NCBI RefSeq assembly: GCF_003605755.1
Contig: NZ_RAHJ01000003.1
Location: forward strand, 124,001 to 188,000
DNA length: 64,000 bases
From: Tsuneonella suprasediminis
GTDB lineage: Bacteria; Pseudomonadota; Alphaproteobacteria; Sphingomonadales; Sphingomonadaceae
Direction: 5' to 3'
The translations under genes were made by a program, and so were the position numbers. Position 1 is the stretch's first letter. Each line of letters opens with the position of its first letter. Below, piece by piece: positions 36,823 through 46,506 of the stretch. The notes under the pieces were generated by a model. That model worked only from the letters and a program-made list of their open reading frames with translations. It searched no databases and was not told the DNA's origin.

Positions 36823-38139
36823 ATGGCATTCCGGGAATTCGACACGGCGCAGATTTCGCGCCGTAATATCTTGCGGGCAGGCGCATGGCTCGGCGCGGGT
36901 GCAGCGATGGGCGGCGTGCCACTGGGGCGGATCGCTCTGGCAGCAGATACCGGCACAGTGTGGGCCAATGTCGCGAAGCTGCAAAGCGATTATGTCGCAT
37001 CGCGCAAGGTCGCTAACATGGTCGCGGCACTGGGTTTTGGACAGAAAGCACCTGAATTTCTGTCGCAAGGGACACTGGCCATCGGACAGACCGCACCTGC
37101 CGGGCCGGACAGCCTCTATCGCATCTATTCGATGACTAAGCCGGTCACCGGCATGGCAGTGATGCAGCTGATCGAAGCGGGTAAGCTGGGACTCGATCAG
37201 CCGCTGTATGAAATCCTGCCCGCATTCAAGGACATGAAGGTCCAGAAGACCTATGACGGGTCCATCACCGATGTCGAACCCGCCAAACAGGCGATTACTA
37301 TCCGGCACTTGCTGACCCATACTGCGGGCTTTGGCTATGCGATCATGCAAAAGGGGCCGATCCGGCAGGCTTATATCGATGCCGGTCTGGCTGCGGGTCA
37401 GGTTTCCAAACTGCCTATCCCCGGTCTCGACGGAGGGACGCAGGCGCCGAGCCTGAAGGCTTTTGCCGACCGGTTGGCGACATTGCCGCTGGTTTTGCAG
37501 CCGGGCACGAAGTGGTCATATTCGGTTGCGATCGATCTGCTGGGGCGGGTGATCGAAGTCGCCAGTGGCCAGCCATTCGATCAGTATCTGCAACAGCACA
37601 TCTTCGATCCGTGCGGGATGACCAGCACATTCTTCCGGGTACCGGCGAAGGACGTTCCGCGGCTCACCACTAACTATTTCGTAGTCAACGGCACACCGCT
37701 GCCCGCCGATCCGGGCCGCCAGTCGATCTTTGCCGAAGCGCCCCCGTTCCCGATGGGTGGGTCGGGGCTGGTCAGTTCGGCGCGCGATTACGACCGTTTC
37801 CTGCGTATGCTGCTCGGTTACGGCCTGATCGATGGCAAGCGGGTGATGAGCGAACCGGCGGTGCGGCTCGGTGCATCGAACTTGTTGCCTGAAGGGATCG
37901 TGACCAAGGGCACATTTGTGGATGGAGCGGGCTTTGGCGCGGCAGGCCGGGTCGGGCTGGGCGCGCGAGCGGGCACTTATGGCTGGGGAGGAGCGGCAGG
38001 AACGATCGCGTTCGTCGACTTCGCCCACAATCTGCGCGCAACGATGATGACGCAATACATGCCGTCGGAAGTATATCCGATCCACAGTGCATTCCCGGCG
38101 GCAGTGGCCAAAGACCTCGCTGCAATGGCTGCCCGGTGA
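36823..38139 (+). CDS. Beta-lactamase-fold serine hydrolase, Tat-exported
   Basis: A 438-residue class C beta-lactamase/esterase-like protein (EstB group). SRRNIL at 12-17 is a twin-arginine signal, followed by a hydrophobic Ala/Gly-rich stretch to about residue 41. The catalytic SxxK motif is SMTK at 103-106 (Ser103, Lys106), with a YSV in place of the usual YxN later, and WGGAAGT as the third motif. The sequence LTHTAGFGY fits carboxylesterases of this fold. It is more likely an esterase than a beta-lactamase. nudC overlaps its 3' end by 4 bp. Confidence 0.87.
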   Translation: MAFREFDTAQISRRNILRAGAWLGAGAAMGGVPLGRIALAADTGTVWANVAKLQSDYVASRKVANMVAALGFGQKAPEFLSQGTLAIGQTAPAGPDSLYRIYSMTKPVTGMAVMQLIEAGKLGLDQPLYEILPAFKDMKVQKTYDGSITDVEPAKQAITIRHLLTHTAGFGYAIMQKGPIRQAYIDAGLAAGQVSKLPIPGLDGGTQAPSLKAFADRLATLPLVLQPGTKWSYSVAIDLLGRVIEVASGQPFDQYLQQHIFDPCGMTSTFFRVPAKDVPRLTTNYFVVNGTPLPADPGRQSIFAEAPPFPMGGSGLVSSARDYDRFLRMLLGYGLIDGKRVMSEPAVRLGASNLLPEGIVTKGTFVDGAGFGAAGRVGLGARAGTYGWGGAAGTIAFVDFAHNLRATMMTQYMPSEVYPIHSAFPAAVAKDLAAMAAR

Positions 38140-39011
38140 GCGGCGCGCCTATCGCCTTCGCCGGATCGCCGCTCGACCGTGCCGATCATGTGCGGGCCGA
38201 TCCCGACCGCCTCGCCGGGCTGATGGACTGGCGCGCACGGCTGTTGCGGATGGAAGGGCTGGCCCCTGTGTTGGGCGAGGATGGCGGGCTGGTGTGGGGC
38301 ACGCTGGCTGATGCCGACCCCGATGCCGAACTGGTGTTTCTGGGCCTGAAAGAGGGCAAGGGCTGCTTCGCCGCGGTTCCGGCGGAAGGCGACAACGCCC
38401 CGGCCTATGCCATTCGCGATGTCTGGAACATGCTTGGCGCCCTGCCGCCTGCCGATCTGGCGACATATGGCGGCGCGCGCAGTCTGGTGGACTGGCACGC
38501 ACGGCATCGGTTCTGCGCCAAATGCGGCCAGCCGACCGCGTTGGCGAAAGGCGGGTGGCAGCGCAATTGCGGTGCGTGCGGGGCGCAGCATTTTCCGCGC
38601 ACCGATCCGGTCACGATCATGCTGGTCGAACATGCAGGCAAGCTGTTGCTGGGCCGTGGGCTGGGCTGGCCCGAAGGCCGCTATTCCGCGCTGGCCGGGT
38701 TCGTCGAACCGGGTGAGAGCATAGAGGAAGCGGTTGCCCGCGAAGTGCTGGAGGAAACCGGGGTGGTGGCTGGCTCTGTGCAATATATCGCCAGCCAGCC
38801 GTGGCCGTTCCCCAGTCAGCTGATGATTGGCTGTCACGCAATGGCGAGCGGTGAGGAGCTGACTGTCGATACGACCGAACTGGTCGATGCCCGCTGGTTC
38901 ACGCGGGCAGAGGTCGAACATGCGATGGCCGGTCGCGCCGATCCGGCATTCCTGCCGCCGCCGCCGACGGCCATCGCGCACTTCCTTCTCAAATGGTGGC
39001 TCGCCCGATGA
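38136..39011 (+). CDS. nudC: NAD(+)/NADH diphosphatase NudC
   Basis: A 291-residue Nudix hydrolase that cleaves NADH and can remove NAD caps from RNA. The zinc ribbon is complete (Cys127, Cys130, Cys145 and Cys148), the Nudix box is at about 188-210 (GFVEPGES, REVLEETGV), and the NudC-specific SQPWPFP motif follows. GTG 38136 is chosen because it overlaps the previous stop as GTGA, and gives the expected N-terminal domain. ATGA overlap with the next gene suggests a three-gene unit. Confidence 0.95.
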   Translation: MSGAPIAFAGSPLDRADHVRADPDRLAGLMDWRARLLRMEGLAPVLGEDGGLVWGTLADADPDAELVFLGLKEGKGCFAAVPAEGDNAPAYAIRDVWNMLGALPPADLATYGGARSLVDWHARHRFCAKCGQPTALAKGGWQRNCGACGAQHFPRTDPVTIMLVEHAGKLLLGRGLGWPEGRYSALAGFVEPGESIEEAVAREVLEETGVVAGSVQYIASQPWPFPSQLMIGCHAMASGEELTVDTTELVDARWFTRAEVEHAMAGRADPAFLPPPPTAIAHFLLKWWLAR

Positions 39012-39688
39012 CCGAATCCGTTACCATCGATATCTGGTCCGATGTCATGTGCCCGTGGTGCGTGATCGGGTACCGCAATCTGCAAGCGGGGCTGGCGCAA
39101 CTGGAGGGGGAGATCGCAGCGGAAATCCGCTGGCTACCGTTCGAACTGAACCCCGATATGCCGCCCGAAGGGGAAGAAAGCCGCGCGCATATTGCCCGCA
39201 AATATGGCCGCACCGGCGAACAGGCGGCGCAAGCGTCGGATATGATGGCGGACCGGGCGCGGGCGGCGGGCTTTCCGTTCGATTACACCGGTGAAGGCGA
39301 TCCGCCCCCGGCGATGATGTGGAACACCTTTGCCGCGCACCGGCTGTTGCGCTGGGCATTGATGGCGCACGGGGCAGCGGCGCAGACCCGGCTCAAGCTG
39401 GCGCTGTTTGCTGCTCATTTCCAGCAACGCCGCCGTATCGGGGAGCGAGAGGTCTTGCTCGATGTAGCGGAAGAGGCGGGGTTCGATCGCGATTCAGCCG
39501 CTTCAGCGCTCGACGATGAAGGGCTGGCGCAAACCGTGCGCGCGGAAGAGCGGCGGGCGTTCGATATGAATGTCACCGGTGTTCCGGCAATGGTGATCGA
39601 CGGGCAGTTCCTTGTTCCCGGCGCGCAGGAGCCGGAGACATATGCCAATGTCTTGCGAAAGATCGTCGCGAAGCGGGTCAGCTCATAA
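39008..39688 (+). CDS. FrnE/DsbA-family oxidoreductase
   Basis: A 226-residue cytoplasmic thioredoxin-fold protein of the 2-hydroxychromene-2-carboxylate isomerase/FrnE subgroup. The redox motif is CPWC at 15-18 in WSDVMCPWCVIGYRN; NPDMPPEG and the C-terminal VTGVPAMVIDG with cis-proline follow. No signal peptide. The ATG at 39008 overlaps the nudC stop. Its last 11 bp overlap the 3' end of the convergent exporter gene. Confidence 0.92.
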   Translation: MTESVTIDIWSDVMCPWCVIGYRNLQAGLAQLEGEIAAEIRWLPFELNPDMPPEGEESRAHIARKYGRTGEQAAQASDMMADRARAAGFPFDYTGEGDPPPAMMWNTFAAHRLLRWALMAHGAAAQTRLKLALFAAHFQQRRRIGEREVLLDVAEEAGFDRDSAASALDDEGLAQTVRAEERRAFDMNVTGVPAMVIDGQFLVPGAQEPETYANVLRKIVAKRVSS

Positions 39689-40451
39689 GCAGGCGTACGC
39701 CGGACACCGCCAGAATCGCGGCCAGCACCAGTTGCAGCAACCGTTCCGGTGCATGGCTGGATAGCAGGCTGCCTGCGATCACGCCGGGGATCGATCCGAT
39801 CAGCAATGTGAGCAACAAAGCGAAATCGACACTGCCCAGCAGCCAGTGACCGGCACCGGCGATCAGCGCCAGCGGCACGGCGTGGGCAATATCGCTGCCC
39901 ACGATCCGGGCCACGGGAATGCGGCGGTACAGCAGCAGCAGGATCGTCGCTCCGATCGCACCTGCACCGACCGAAGTAATCGTCACCAGCAAGCCGAGCA
40001 CCGCGCCGAGCGCCACCGTAGGGGCGAAACTGTGGGTCGAATGCGCGAACTGGTGCGTTGCCCCGTAAGTCATCAGGCGCCGCTGGAACAGCAGCCCGAC
40101 CGACGTGATCAGCAGCAAGACGCCGAGCACGATCAGCACCATGTGGCTGGTATTCTTACCCAATTGCCCAAACGTGTTGAGCGCCATCAATGTAAGGAGC
40201 GCTGCGGGAATGCTGCCGATGGCGAGACGGCGGACGATCTTCCAGTCGATCGTTTGCCGTCCGTGGTGGACGCCAACCCCCACCGTCTTGGTCACTGCGG
40301 CGAACAGCAGATCGGTGCCCACTGCGGTTTGCGGCGCCACGCCAAACATCAGCACCAGCAGCGGTGTCATCAGCGATCCGCCGCCCACCCCTGTCAGTCC
40401 GACCAGTACCCCGACGAGCAGCCCGGCCATCGCGTGCGCCAAATCGATCAT
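39678..40451 (-). CDS. Sulfite exporter TauE/SafE family protein
   Basis: A 257-residue multi-pass membrane protein with the family's GLTGVGGGSLMTPLLVLMFG at residues 18-37 and the internal repeat in SVGAGAIGATILLLL and IPGVIAGSLLSSHAPERLL. The family exports or imports small sulfur or organic anions; substrate here is not determinable. Converges on the FrnE-like gene with an 11-bp overlap. Confidence 0.92.
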   Translation of the reverse strand: MIDLAHAMAGLLVGVLVGLTGVGGGSLMTPLLVLMFGVAPQTAVGTDLLFAAVTKTVGVGVHHGRQTIDWKIVRRLAIGSIPAALLTLMALNTFGQLGKNTSHMVLIVLGVLLLITSVGLLFQRRLMTYGATHQFAHSTHSFAPTVALGAVLGLLVTITSVGAGAIGATILLLLYRRIPVARIVGSDIAHAVPLALIAGAGHWLLGSVDFALLLTLLIGSIPGVIAGSLLSSHAPERLLQLVLAAILAVSGVRLLMS

Positions 40452-40653
40452 GGCAAACAGGTCAGTGATCGGCAGGTCGGTTATCGGGGTGGCCTTTCGG
40501 ACGCAGGAGTGCGCCGGACCAGTATCTGCGCCGGATCGCGGCGCGGTGCAATTGTCGTTAGTATTGGGGAGGAGCGATGAAAACTACTGCCTCGCGCGCC
40601 CGCGTTTCGTGAAAGGCGCCGATGGTGCGGGCGATGGCGGGAAATTTTCTCTT

Positions 40654-41046
40654 TTAAATCAAGCCCAGTTTACTGAGCTTGCCCGCCAGCCTTCCAGGCA
40701 TGACATCGCCAGGTTCCTCCCCATCGGTCAGATCGCGCGGCGCATCCTCCTCCGCCAGATAGCGCCAGCCCTGATGCGCGCGTTTGGGGTGCGGTTCCAC
40801 GCGGATCAGCTTTGGCGCGAGGCGGATGGTCCAATGGCTGTCAGGCCGTTGTTCGAAACCGAGAATTTCGCAGCGGGCGACAATGGTGTGGTCCATGATC
40901 CAATAGAGCGATCCGCCGATCATCTCTTCGTGGCGCTTGGGCAGATAGCGGGTCCGCATATGTGCCTCTGTCCCGGATTCGACCCAATTCCGCAGGGAAT
41001 CGAGGCTTTTGGAGCGATAGGCGATCTTGGTCATCGATAGCGGCAT
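40654..41046 (-). CDS. DUF1489 family protein
   Basis: A 130-residue conserved alphaproteobacterial protein of unknown function. The start MPLSMTKIAYRSKSLDSL and the central YLPKRHEEMIGGSLYWI, followed by RPDSHWTIRLAPKLIRVEP and HQGWRYL, are family marks. ATG 41046 fits the family start; ATG 41034 is an alternative. It lies downstream of mgtE on the same strand with a 49-bp gap. Confidence 0.85.
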   Translation of the reverse strand: MPLSMTKIAYRSKSLDSLRNWVESGTEAHMRTRYLPKRHEEMIGGSLYWIMDHTIVARCEILGFEQRPDSHWTIRLAPKLIRVEPHPKRAHQGWRYLAEEDAPRDLTDGEEPGDVMPGRLAGKLSKLGLI

Positions 41047-41095
41047 GGGCACCTGAGATAGTGTCCGCCGCCAGCCATGCAACGTCAGGGCAACG

Positions 41096-42550
41096 TCAGG
41101 CCAGCCCGGTCAGCACCGCCAGGCCGAGGAACGAGAAGAAGCCCATCACATCTGTCGCCGTGGTCACAAATACAGCGGACGACACCGCCGGATCGACCCG
41201 CAGCCGTTCCAGTGTGACGGGCACCGCAATCCCGGCCATTCCGGCAGTCAGGTTATTGATAATCATCGCTGTTCCGATCACCGCACCGAGCAGAGGATTG
41301 CCGAACACCAGGGCGGTTCCGCCGCCTATCAGAATCGCCAGCGCCACACCGTTGGCACTGGCAATGGTGAGTTCGCGGCCAATCGCGCGCCAGGTGTTGG
41401 TGCTGGTCAACTGGTTGGTGGCAAGGGCGCGTACTGTCACCGCCAGTGTCTGAGTGCCGGCATTTCCGCCCATACCCGACACGATCGGCATCAGCACCGC
41501 GAGCAAGGCAAACTTCGCGATTGCGTCCTGAAACATTCCGACCACCGATGCTGCCAGCATCGCTGTGCCGAGGTTGATGACCAGCCAGGTCAATCGTGCG
41601 CGGACCGTCAGCAGGATCGGTTCGTTGATGTCGCCATCGCCCGCACCGGAGAGCAGCAGCGCGTCTTCACCTGCTTCTTCGGAGATGATGTGGACCACGT
41701 CGTCCACTGTCATCTGCCCGACCAGCCGTCCGGCTTCGTCGACAACGGCGGCGGAAATCAGTCCGTATTTCTGGAACATCAGCGCGACTTCTTCCTGATC
41801 CGCTGTTACCGGGATCAGGGTCTGATCGCGCTTCATCACATCGGTCAGGCCGATGTGGCGCGGGGTTCGCAGGATCCAGCTGAGCTGGCAGGTGCCAACC
41901 GGGCGATGGGCGGGATCGACGACGAATATTTCGAAGAAATCGGTCGGCAGCGCATCGGGATCGCTGGCTTCGTCGCGCAGGAAATCGATCAGGTCGCCAA
42001 CGGTAATGTGTTCTGGCACCGCGACAAATTCGCGCTGCATCAAACGACCGGCGGTTTCTTCCGGGTATGACAGCGCGCTTTCGATAGCAGCGCGGTCTTC
42101 CGGCTCCATCTCTGCCAGAACGGCGGCCTGATCGCGCGGATCGAGGTCTTCGATCAGTTGAACCGCGTCATCGGTTTCGAGCTGTTCGGCAATTTCCGCA
42201 ACTGCATAGGCGGGCAGTGCGTCGATCATATCCTCGCGGACATAATCGTTCAGTTCGGAGATCACTTCGCTCGACAGCAGGTCCGACACGGCCTCTGCCA
42301 GAGCCGAGCGATCTTCGCGCCCGACCAGCTCGAACAAGTCGGCCACGTCGGCCGGGTGGAGCGGTTCGACGAGGTCGTAAACCTCTGACTTATCGCCATC
42401 TTCCAGCGCGGCGACCACGCGGCGGACGAATTCGGGCTTCAGCCGGTTTTCTTCGTCGTGGCGTTCGTCGTCGACGCGGTCGTCGGGTTTGCCGCCTTCT
42501 TCCGGCAGATCCCGTCGCAGTTCTTCGTCGATCAGATCGTCGCTTGCCAT
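41096..42550 (-). CDS. mgtE: Magnesium transporter MgtE
   Basis: A 484-residue Mg2+ channel. The N-terminal superhelical domain is at about 50-160 (LHPADVADLFELV, ALPAYAVAEIAEQLE), then two CBS domains with LIPVTADQEEVALMFQKYGLISAAVVDEAGRLVG, then five membrane helices with GMGGNAGTQTLAVTVRALA, the selectivity-filter region, and ATDVMGFFSFLGLA at the end. Length and order are complete. Divergent from the cyclophilin gene. Confidence 0.97.
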   Translation of the reverse strand: MASDDLIDEELRRDLPEEGGKPDDRVDDERHDEENRLKPEFVRRVVAALEDGDKSEVYDLVEPLHPADVADLFELVGREDRSALAEAVSDLLSSEVISELNDYVREDMIDALPAYAVAEIAEQLETDDAVQLIEDLDPRDQAAVLAEMEPEDRAAIESALSYPEETAGRLMQREFVAVPEHITVGDLIDFLRDEASDPDALPTDFFEIFVVDPAHRPVGTCQLSWILRTPRHIGLTDVMKRDQTLIPVTADQEEVALMFQKYGLISAAVVDEAGRLVGQMTVDDVVHIISEEAGEDALLLSGAGDGDINEPILLTVRARLTWLVINLGTAMLAASVVGMFQDAIAKFALLAVLMPIVSGMGGNAGTQTLAVTVRALATNQLTSTNTWRAIGRELTIASANGVALAILIGGGTALVFGNPLLGAVIGTAMIINNLTAGMAGIAVPVTLERLRVDPAVSSAVFVTTATDVMGFFSFLGLAVLTGLA

Positions 42551-42649
42551 CCCGACTGCTCTAGGCGGGCGCTCGCGAAACGCAAGCAGCGGGTGACATT
42601 GTCGTTTCGCGGCCTATATCGGCGGCGAACCATTGAACAGGAGACTCCG

Positions 42650-43114
42650 ATGGCCGCCGAAAAGCTGACTTTCACGCTCGATACCGGAAACGGAGAGGGC
42701 GGCGATGTCGTTATCAAGCTGCGCCCCGATCTGGCGCCTAACCACGTTGAACGTATTGCAGAACTTGCTGGAGAAGGATTTTATGACGGGGTGGTTTTCC
42801 ACCGCGTGATCCCCGGTTTCATGGCGCAGGGCGGCGATCCGACCGGCACCGGGATGAGCGGCAGCGACAAGCCCGATCTGGCGCAGGAATTCAACGCCGA
42901 ACCGCACGTTCGCGGCACTTGCTCGATGGCGCGCACGCAAGATCCGAACAGCGCAAACAGCCAGTTTTTCATATGCTTCGACGATGCCCGCTTCCTCGAC
43001 CGGCAGTACACGGTGTGGGGCGAAGTCGAGAGCGGGATGGAACATATCGACGCGCTGCCCAAGGGCGAACCGCCGCGTGAACCGGGCAAGATCGTCAAAG
43101 CGGTTGTCTCGTAA
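42650..43114 (+). CDS. Peptidyl-prolyl cis-trans isomerase, cyclophilin type
   Basis: A 154-residue cytoplasmic cyclophilin, catalysing proline isomerisation. It has FYDGVVFHRVIPGFMAQGGDPTGTG with catalytic Arg, SMARTQDPNSANSQFFIC and the YTVWGEVESG core. No signal peptide, so it is the PpiB-like form. ATG 42650 follows CAGGAG at the usual distance; the open frame further upstream overlaps mgtE. Confidence 0.96.
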   Translation: MAAEKLTFTLDTGNGEGGDVVIKLRPDLAPNHVERIAELAGEGFYDGVVFHRVIPGFMAQGGDPTGTGMSGSDKPDLAQEFNAEPHVRGTCSMARTQDPNSANSQFFICFDDARFLDRQYTVWGEVESGMEHIDALPKGEPPREPGKIVKAVVS

Positions 43115-43163
43115 TTCACCACTATATTTGTCGCATAAATAATTGCGGTATAATGGAAAAGAG

Positions 43164-43193
43164 AAGGGCGGCCTGCGAAGGTCGCCCTTTTTT
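43164..43193 (+). terminator. Terminator after cyclophilin gene
   Basis: A 10-bp stem (43164-43173 with 43180-43189, one G-U wobble, 6-base loop) runs into a T6 tract. Confidence 0.9.
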
Positions 43194-43260
43194 ACAGATA
43201 ACGACTGCCGATCCCCTGAAACAGCGGGGCAAACACCCGATACCGGCCTTCAGCGGGTGA

Positions 43261-43980
43261 TCAGCGGGATTTCAGCCGCCGTTCCTGAAAGGCAAACCGG
43301 GCGGTTTTCGCGACATCGGCCTGAAACGACCGGTTGACCATCAGCCCGACCGCCGATCCGGCCACCGGCACCATCATCCCCATCCGTTTGCGGAACGAAG
43401 CGAAGGCCACCGCGCGCGACAGGCGTTCGACCGTGGCATCGACCATTGCGTTGGTGGCATCGGCGGACACCGGCAGCAGCGATCCATCGGGCGCAATCGC
43501 CGCTTCCAGCGCAGCAATGCGTTCGGCGCGCAATTTGGGATCGTCGATAGCGGCGAGTTCGAGAACCCGCAGGCGGAACAGCTTTTCTTCCGGCCCTTTC
43601 CCATCGTAGCCATAAGCGCGGCCGGTATCGCGGATATTGCGGAGCGCGATGGCGATCGAGGTGGGCACATCGACCCCGGCGGAAATCGCTCCGCCGAACC
43701 CCGCCGCCGCGCCGGTGGCGCCGTTGACGTTCTTCGCCAGCCGTTCGACCTTGCGCGCAGCTTGGCGGCTGGCCTCCAGATCGGCGGGGTCGTGGCGGAA
43801 GCGTGTTAGGGCAGGGGCGTTCGCGGCGGCGTCGATCCCGCGGATCACGGCATCGACCAGTGCATCGGGCACCATCGCCGACAGCGCCTTGCCAAACGGG
43901 TTGGTCAGCCGCTCTATCCCGCGACCGAGGAACGAAGGGCGCGCCTTGCGAAAGGCCTGCTGTTCTTTTGCGATATCCAT
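43261..43980 (-). CDS. EcsC family protein
   Basis: A 239-residue protein resembling the EcsC family, which is of unsettled function. It carries Ala/Gly-rich amphipathic segments (NGATGAAAGFGGAISAGVDVPTSIAIALRNIRD, and VPVAGSAVGLMVNRSF) and a conserved GYDGKGPEEKLFRLRVLEL region. Membrane association is possible via the Gly-rich helices. ATG 43980 starts MDIAKEQQAF; the frame open to 44313 overlaps the LysR gene downstream in the same orientation. Confidence 0.8.
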   Translation of the reverse strand: MDIAKEQQAFRKARPSFLGRGIERLTNPFGKALSAMVPDALVDAVIRGIDAAANAPALTRFRHDPADLEASRQAARKVERLAKNVNGATGAAAGFGGAISAGVDVPTSIAIALRNIRDTGRAYGYDGKGPEEKLFRLRVLELAAIDDPKLRAERIAALEAAIAPDGSLLPVSADATNAMVDATVERLSRAVAFASFRKRMGMMVPVAGSAVGLMVNRSFQADVAKTARFAFQERRLKSR

Positions 43981-44039
43981 CAAGGGGATAACTATTGGAA
44001 CGGGCGCCTGTTCCGCACCGCGCCCGCACATGCAGCCAG

Positions 44040-44921
44040 TTACAGTCCCGCTTTCACCAGCCAGTCGTGGAACAGGCGCACCTGCCGCTGTTCCAGATCG
44101 CGCGGGCGGCAGACGAACCAATAGGAATACGGGCTTTCGACATCGATATCGAACAGCCGCGCCAGCCGCCGGTCGCCCGACCGCTTGAAGTGATCGTCGT
44201 GCATGATGGCGATGCCCAGACCCTGCGCCGCCGCTTCCAGCAGCAACTGCCCCGAATCGTAGTGGTCGATGGCCGCCGGTTCGAAATCTTTCAGTCCGAT
44301 CGCTTCGCGCCATGCCGTGAAACTGTCGGGCAATTCGTTGTGGATCAGAAAAGTCTGCCGCGCCAGCGTCGCCTTGTCGGGCACATTGCCGACTTCGGCG
44401 GCGATGTCTTCCGATGCGATGGCATAGACGCGGTTATGATCGAGCCGCACCGCATGCAGTGCGGGGTCGGGATCTCGCAACAGAACAATCGCCGCATCCA
44501 GCGTATCGCCCACGCGGTCGAGCAAGTGAGGGCCGGTATCGATATCGATATGCAGCCGGGGATGGCGTTTACGCAGTTCGGAGAGGCGCGGGAACAGCCG
44601 CTGCCCGCCGAACAGCGGCAGCACGCCCAGTTTCAGCCGCATGACGCCGAGATTATCCGACTGGTTTTCGACCGCCGCCGCCAGCGCTTCGATATGCGGC
44701 GCGACCGCATCGAAGAACGAGCGGCCATCGTCGGTCAGCTGCATCGCCTGATGCGCGCGGGTGAACAGCTTTTTGCCGACGAATTCTTCCAGCGTGCCGA
44801 TACGGCGCGACAGGGCCGACGGGCTGAGGCTGAGTTCAGCCGCAGCCGCGCGTGCCGATCCCAGACGGACGACACGCAGAAAAGCCTCAAGGGCGCGCAA
44901 AGGGGGAAGGCGACGGGACAT
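44040..44921 (-). CDS. LysR-family transcriptional regulator
   Basis: A 293-residue regulator with an N-terminal helix-turn-helix (LPPLRALEAFLRVVRLGSARAAAAELSLSPSALSRRIGTLE) and a full effector-binding domain, in which LKLGVLPLFGGQRLFPRL and EAAAQGLGIAIMHDDHF are typical of the GcvA-like group. Target genes are not evident; the EcsC-like gene lies downstream by 59 bp in the same direction and corC upstream. Confidence 0.92.
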   Translation of the reverse strand: MSRRLPPLRALEAFLRVVRLGSARAAAAELSLSPSALSRRIGTLEEFVGKKLFTRAHQAMQLTDDGRSFFDAVAPHIEALAAAVENQSDNLGVMRLKLGVLPLFGGQRLFPRLSELRKRHPRLHIDIDTGPHLLDRVGDTLDAAIVLLRDPDPALHAVRLDHNRVYAIASEDIAAEVGNVPDKATLARQTFLIHNELPDSFTAWREAIGLKDFEPAAIDHYDSGQLLLEAAAQGLGIAIMHDDHFKRSGDRRLARLFDIDVESPYSYWFVCRPRDLEQRQVRLFHDWLVKAGL

Positions 44922-45008
44922 TGCGGTGCGATGATGATGGGAAAGCCAGCGGTTGTCGAGATACTTGTTCGCAGTTGCACAAGTTAACTTGTGGACCGGC
45001 GGTTTTCG

Positions 45009-45929
45009 TTAACTTTCCGGGTCTTCTCCGTTCGCGGGCGGGTGCAGCCGCAGCCGTTTGACGTGGGTTTCATCGCCATCGGTCACTTCGATCTGCCACC
45101 CGCTGGGATGGGCGACGACAGTGCCCACCGGCGGCACCTGTTCGGCCAGCACGAATGTCAGGCCGCCCAGCGTATCGACCGATTCTTCCACTTCGGCCAG
45201 ACGCGGATCGATGGTTTCGGCGATATCGTCCAGCTCGGTACGGGCATCGCAATCCCACTGCCCGTCGGGCAGGGCGATCATCATCTCTTCCGGCTCGTCA
45301 TCGTGCTCGTCTTCGATTTCACCGACGATTTCTTCGACCAGATCTTCGATCGTGATGATCCCGTCGGTGCCCGAATATTCATCGAGAACGACCGCCAGAT
45401 GGGTGCGTTGCTGGCGCATGTCGGCCAGCACGTCCAGCGCGTTGCGGGTTTGCGGCACGAACAGCGGCTGGCGCAGCAACACCGTCCAGTCCGCGGGGGG
45501 AGTGCGCTTTTCCGCCAGATAGGGGAACACGTCCTTGATGTGGATCATCCCGATCACGGTATCGAGCGAATCGCGGTAGACCGGCAGGCGCGAATGGCCG
45601 TTTTCCGAAAACGCATCGACCACTTCGTCCCACGAACTGGCCGCATCGATGGCGATGATTTCGCCGCGCGGCACCGCCACATCGTCGGCATCGTGTTCCG
45701 AAAAATGCAGCAGGTTACGCAGCATCTGCCGTTCCACCAGCGACAGGTCGCCCGTGGCCGACGGGGCATCGGCTTCACCGACATGCGCGGCATCGTGTTC
45801 GTCGATCGCTTCTTCAAGCTGTTCGCGCAGCGAACGTTCGCCTTCGTCGTGATCGAATAGTTTGCGGATCGCGGGCCACAGCCCGCGGCTACTTTCCGCG
45901 TCTCCCGGTTGGGAATCGGTATCGGACAT
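45009..45929 (-). CDS. corC: CorC/HlyC-family CBS protein
   Basis: A 306-residue protein with an N-terminal acidic segment, two CBS domains (VPRGEIIAIDAASSWDEVVDAF, GHSRLPVYRDSLDTVIGMIHIKDVF) and a C-terminal CorC_HlyC domain (GLTFVLAEQVPPVGTVV). The family is linked to Mg2+/Co2+ efflux or to cell-envelope lipid handling; no DUF21 transmembrane part is present, so this is the soluble CorC type. It follows ybeY by 20 bp in the same operon, a classic order (phoH-ybeY-corC-lnt), although lnt and phoH are not adjacent here. Confidence 0.95.
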   Translation of the reverse strand: MSDTDSQPGDAESSRGLWPAIRKLFDHDEGERSLREQLEEAIDEHDAAHVGEADAPSATGDLSLVERQMLRNLLHFSEHDADDVAVPRGEIIAIDAASSWDEVVDAFSENGHSRLPVYRDSLDTVIGMIHIKDVFPYLAEKRTPPADWTVLLRQPLFVPQTRNALDVLADMRQQRTHLAVVLDEYSGTDGIITIEDLVEEIVGEIEDEHDDEPEEMMIALPDGQWDCDARTELDDIAETIDPRLAEVEESVDTLGGLTFVLAEQVPPVGTVVAHPSGWQIEVTDGDETHVKRLRLHPPANGEDPES

Positions 45930-45949
45930 GGTCCTTCGTCGTGGCCCTC

Positions 45950-46438
45950 TTACTGGTCAGCTTCGCCATATGGGTTGCCAATGCCGATAAAGGCAAGCGC
46001 CTTTGTTTCCAGCGCCTCCATTGCTTCGGCCTGTGCATCGCTGTCGACATGGTCGTGGCCCGCCAGATGGAGCAGGCCGTGGACCACCAGATGCGCGGCG
46101 TGATCGGCCAGCGACACGCCCTTTTCCGCCGCTTCGCGCGCGCAGGTTTCATGCGCCAGCGCGATATCGCCCAGCAATTCGGGCGGCCCGTCGGGGTCGA
46201 GGTGCACGAGATCCTCGCGCTTCAGCATCGGGAAGCTGAGCACATTGGTCGGCCTGTCCCGCTCACGCCATTCGCGGTTCAGCGTGTGCACCTCGGCATC
46301 GCTGGTGAACAGCACGCTGACCTGCAGCCGCGGATTGGCCAGCGCCGGCTCCACCCGCGCGGCCGCCTGCGCCACCCGCGCCACCAGCCCCTCCCAATCG
46401 GCGTCGCGCCAGTCTTCCACTTCGACAATCGCGTCCAT
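45950..46438 (-). CDS. ybeY: Endoribonuclease YbeY
   Basis: A 162-residue metal-dependent RNase needed for 16S rRNA 3'-end maturation and ribosome quality control. The zinc motif HGLLHLAGHDH (His120, His124, His130) and the RPTNVLSFP segment are diagnostic. I chose ATG 46438 (MDAIVEVEDW); ATG 46474 would add 12 residues, and the open frame to 46531 would start inside the repeat region. The end is followed after 20 bp by corC. Confidence 0.95.
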   Translation of the reverse strand: MDAIVEVEDWRDADWEGLVARVAQAAARVEPALANPRLQVSVLFTSDAEVHTLNREWRERDRPTNVLSFPMLKREDLVHLDPDGPPELLGDIALAHETCAREAAEKGVSLADHAAHLVVHGLLHLAGHDHVDSDAQAEAMEALETKALAFIGIGNPYGEADQ

Positions 46439-46506
46439 AGCGGGGCCTGTAGGCGGGTTTTCGCTGAAGGTCATGGGGAGAAATGGGGGGCTTTCCCCTT
46501 GCCGTT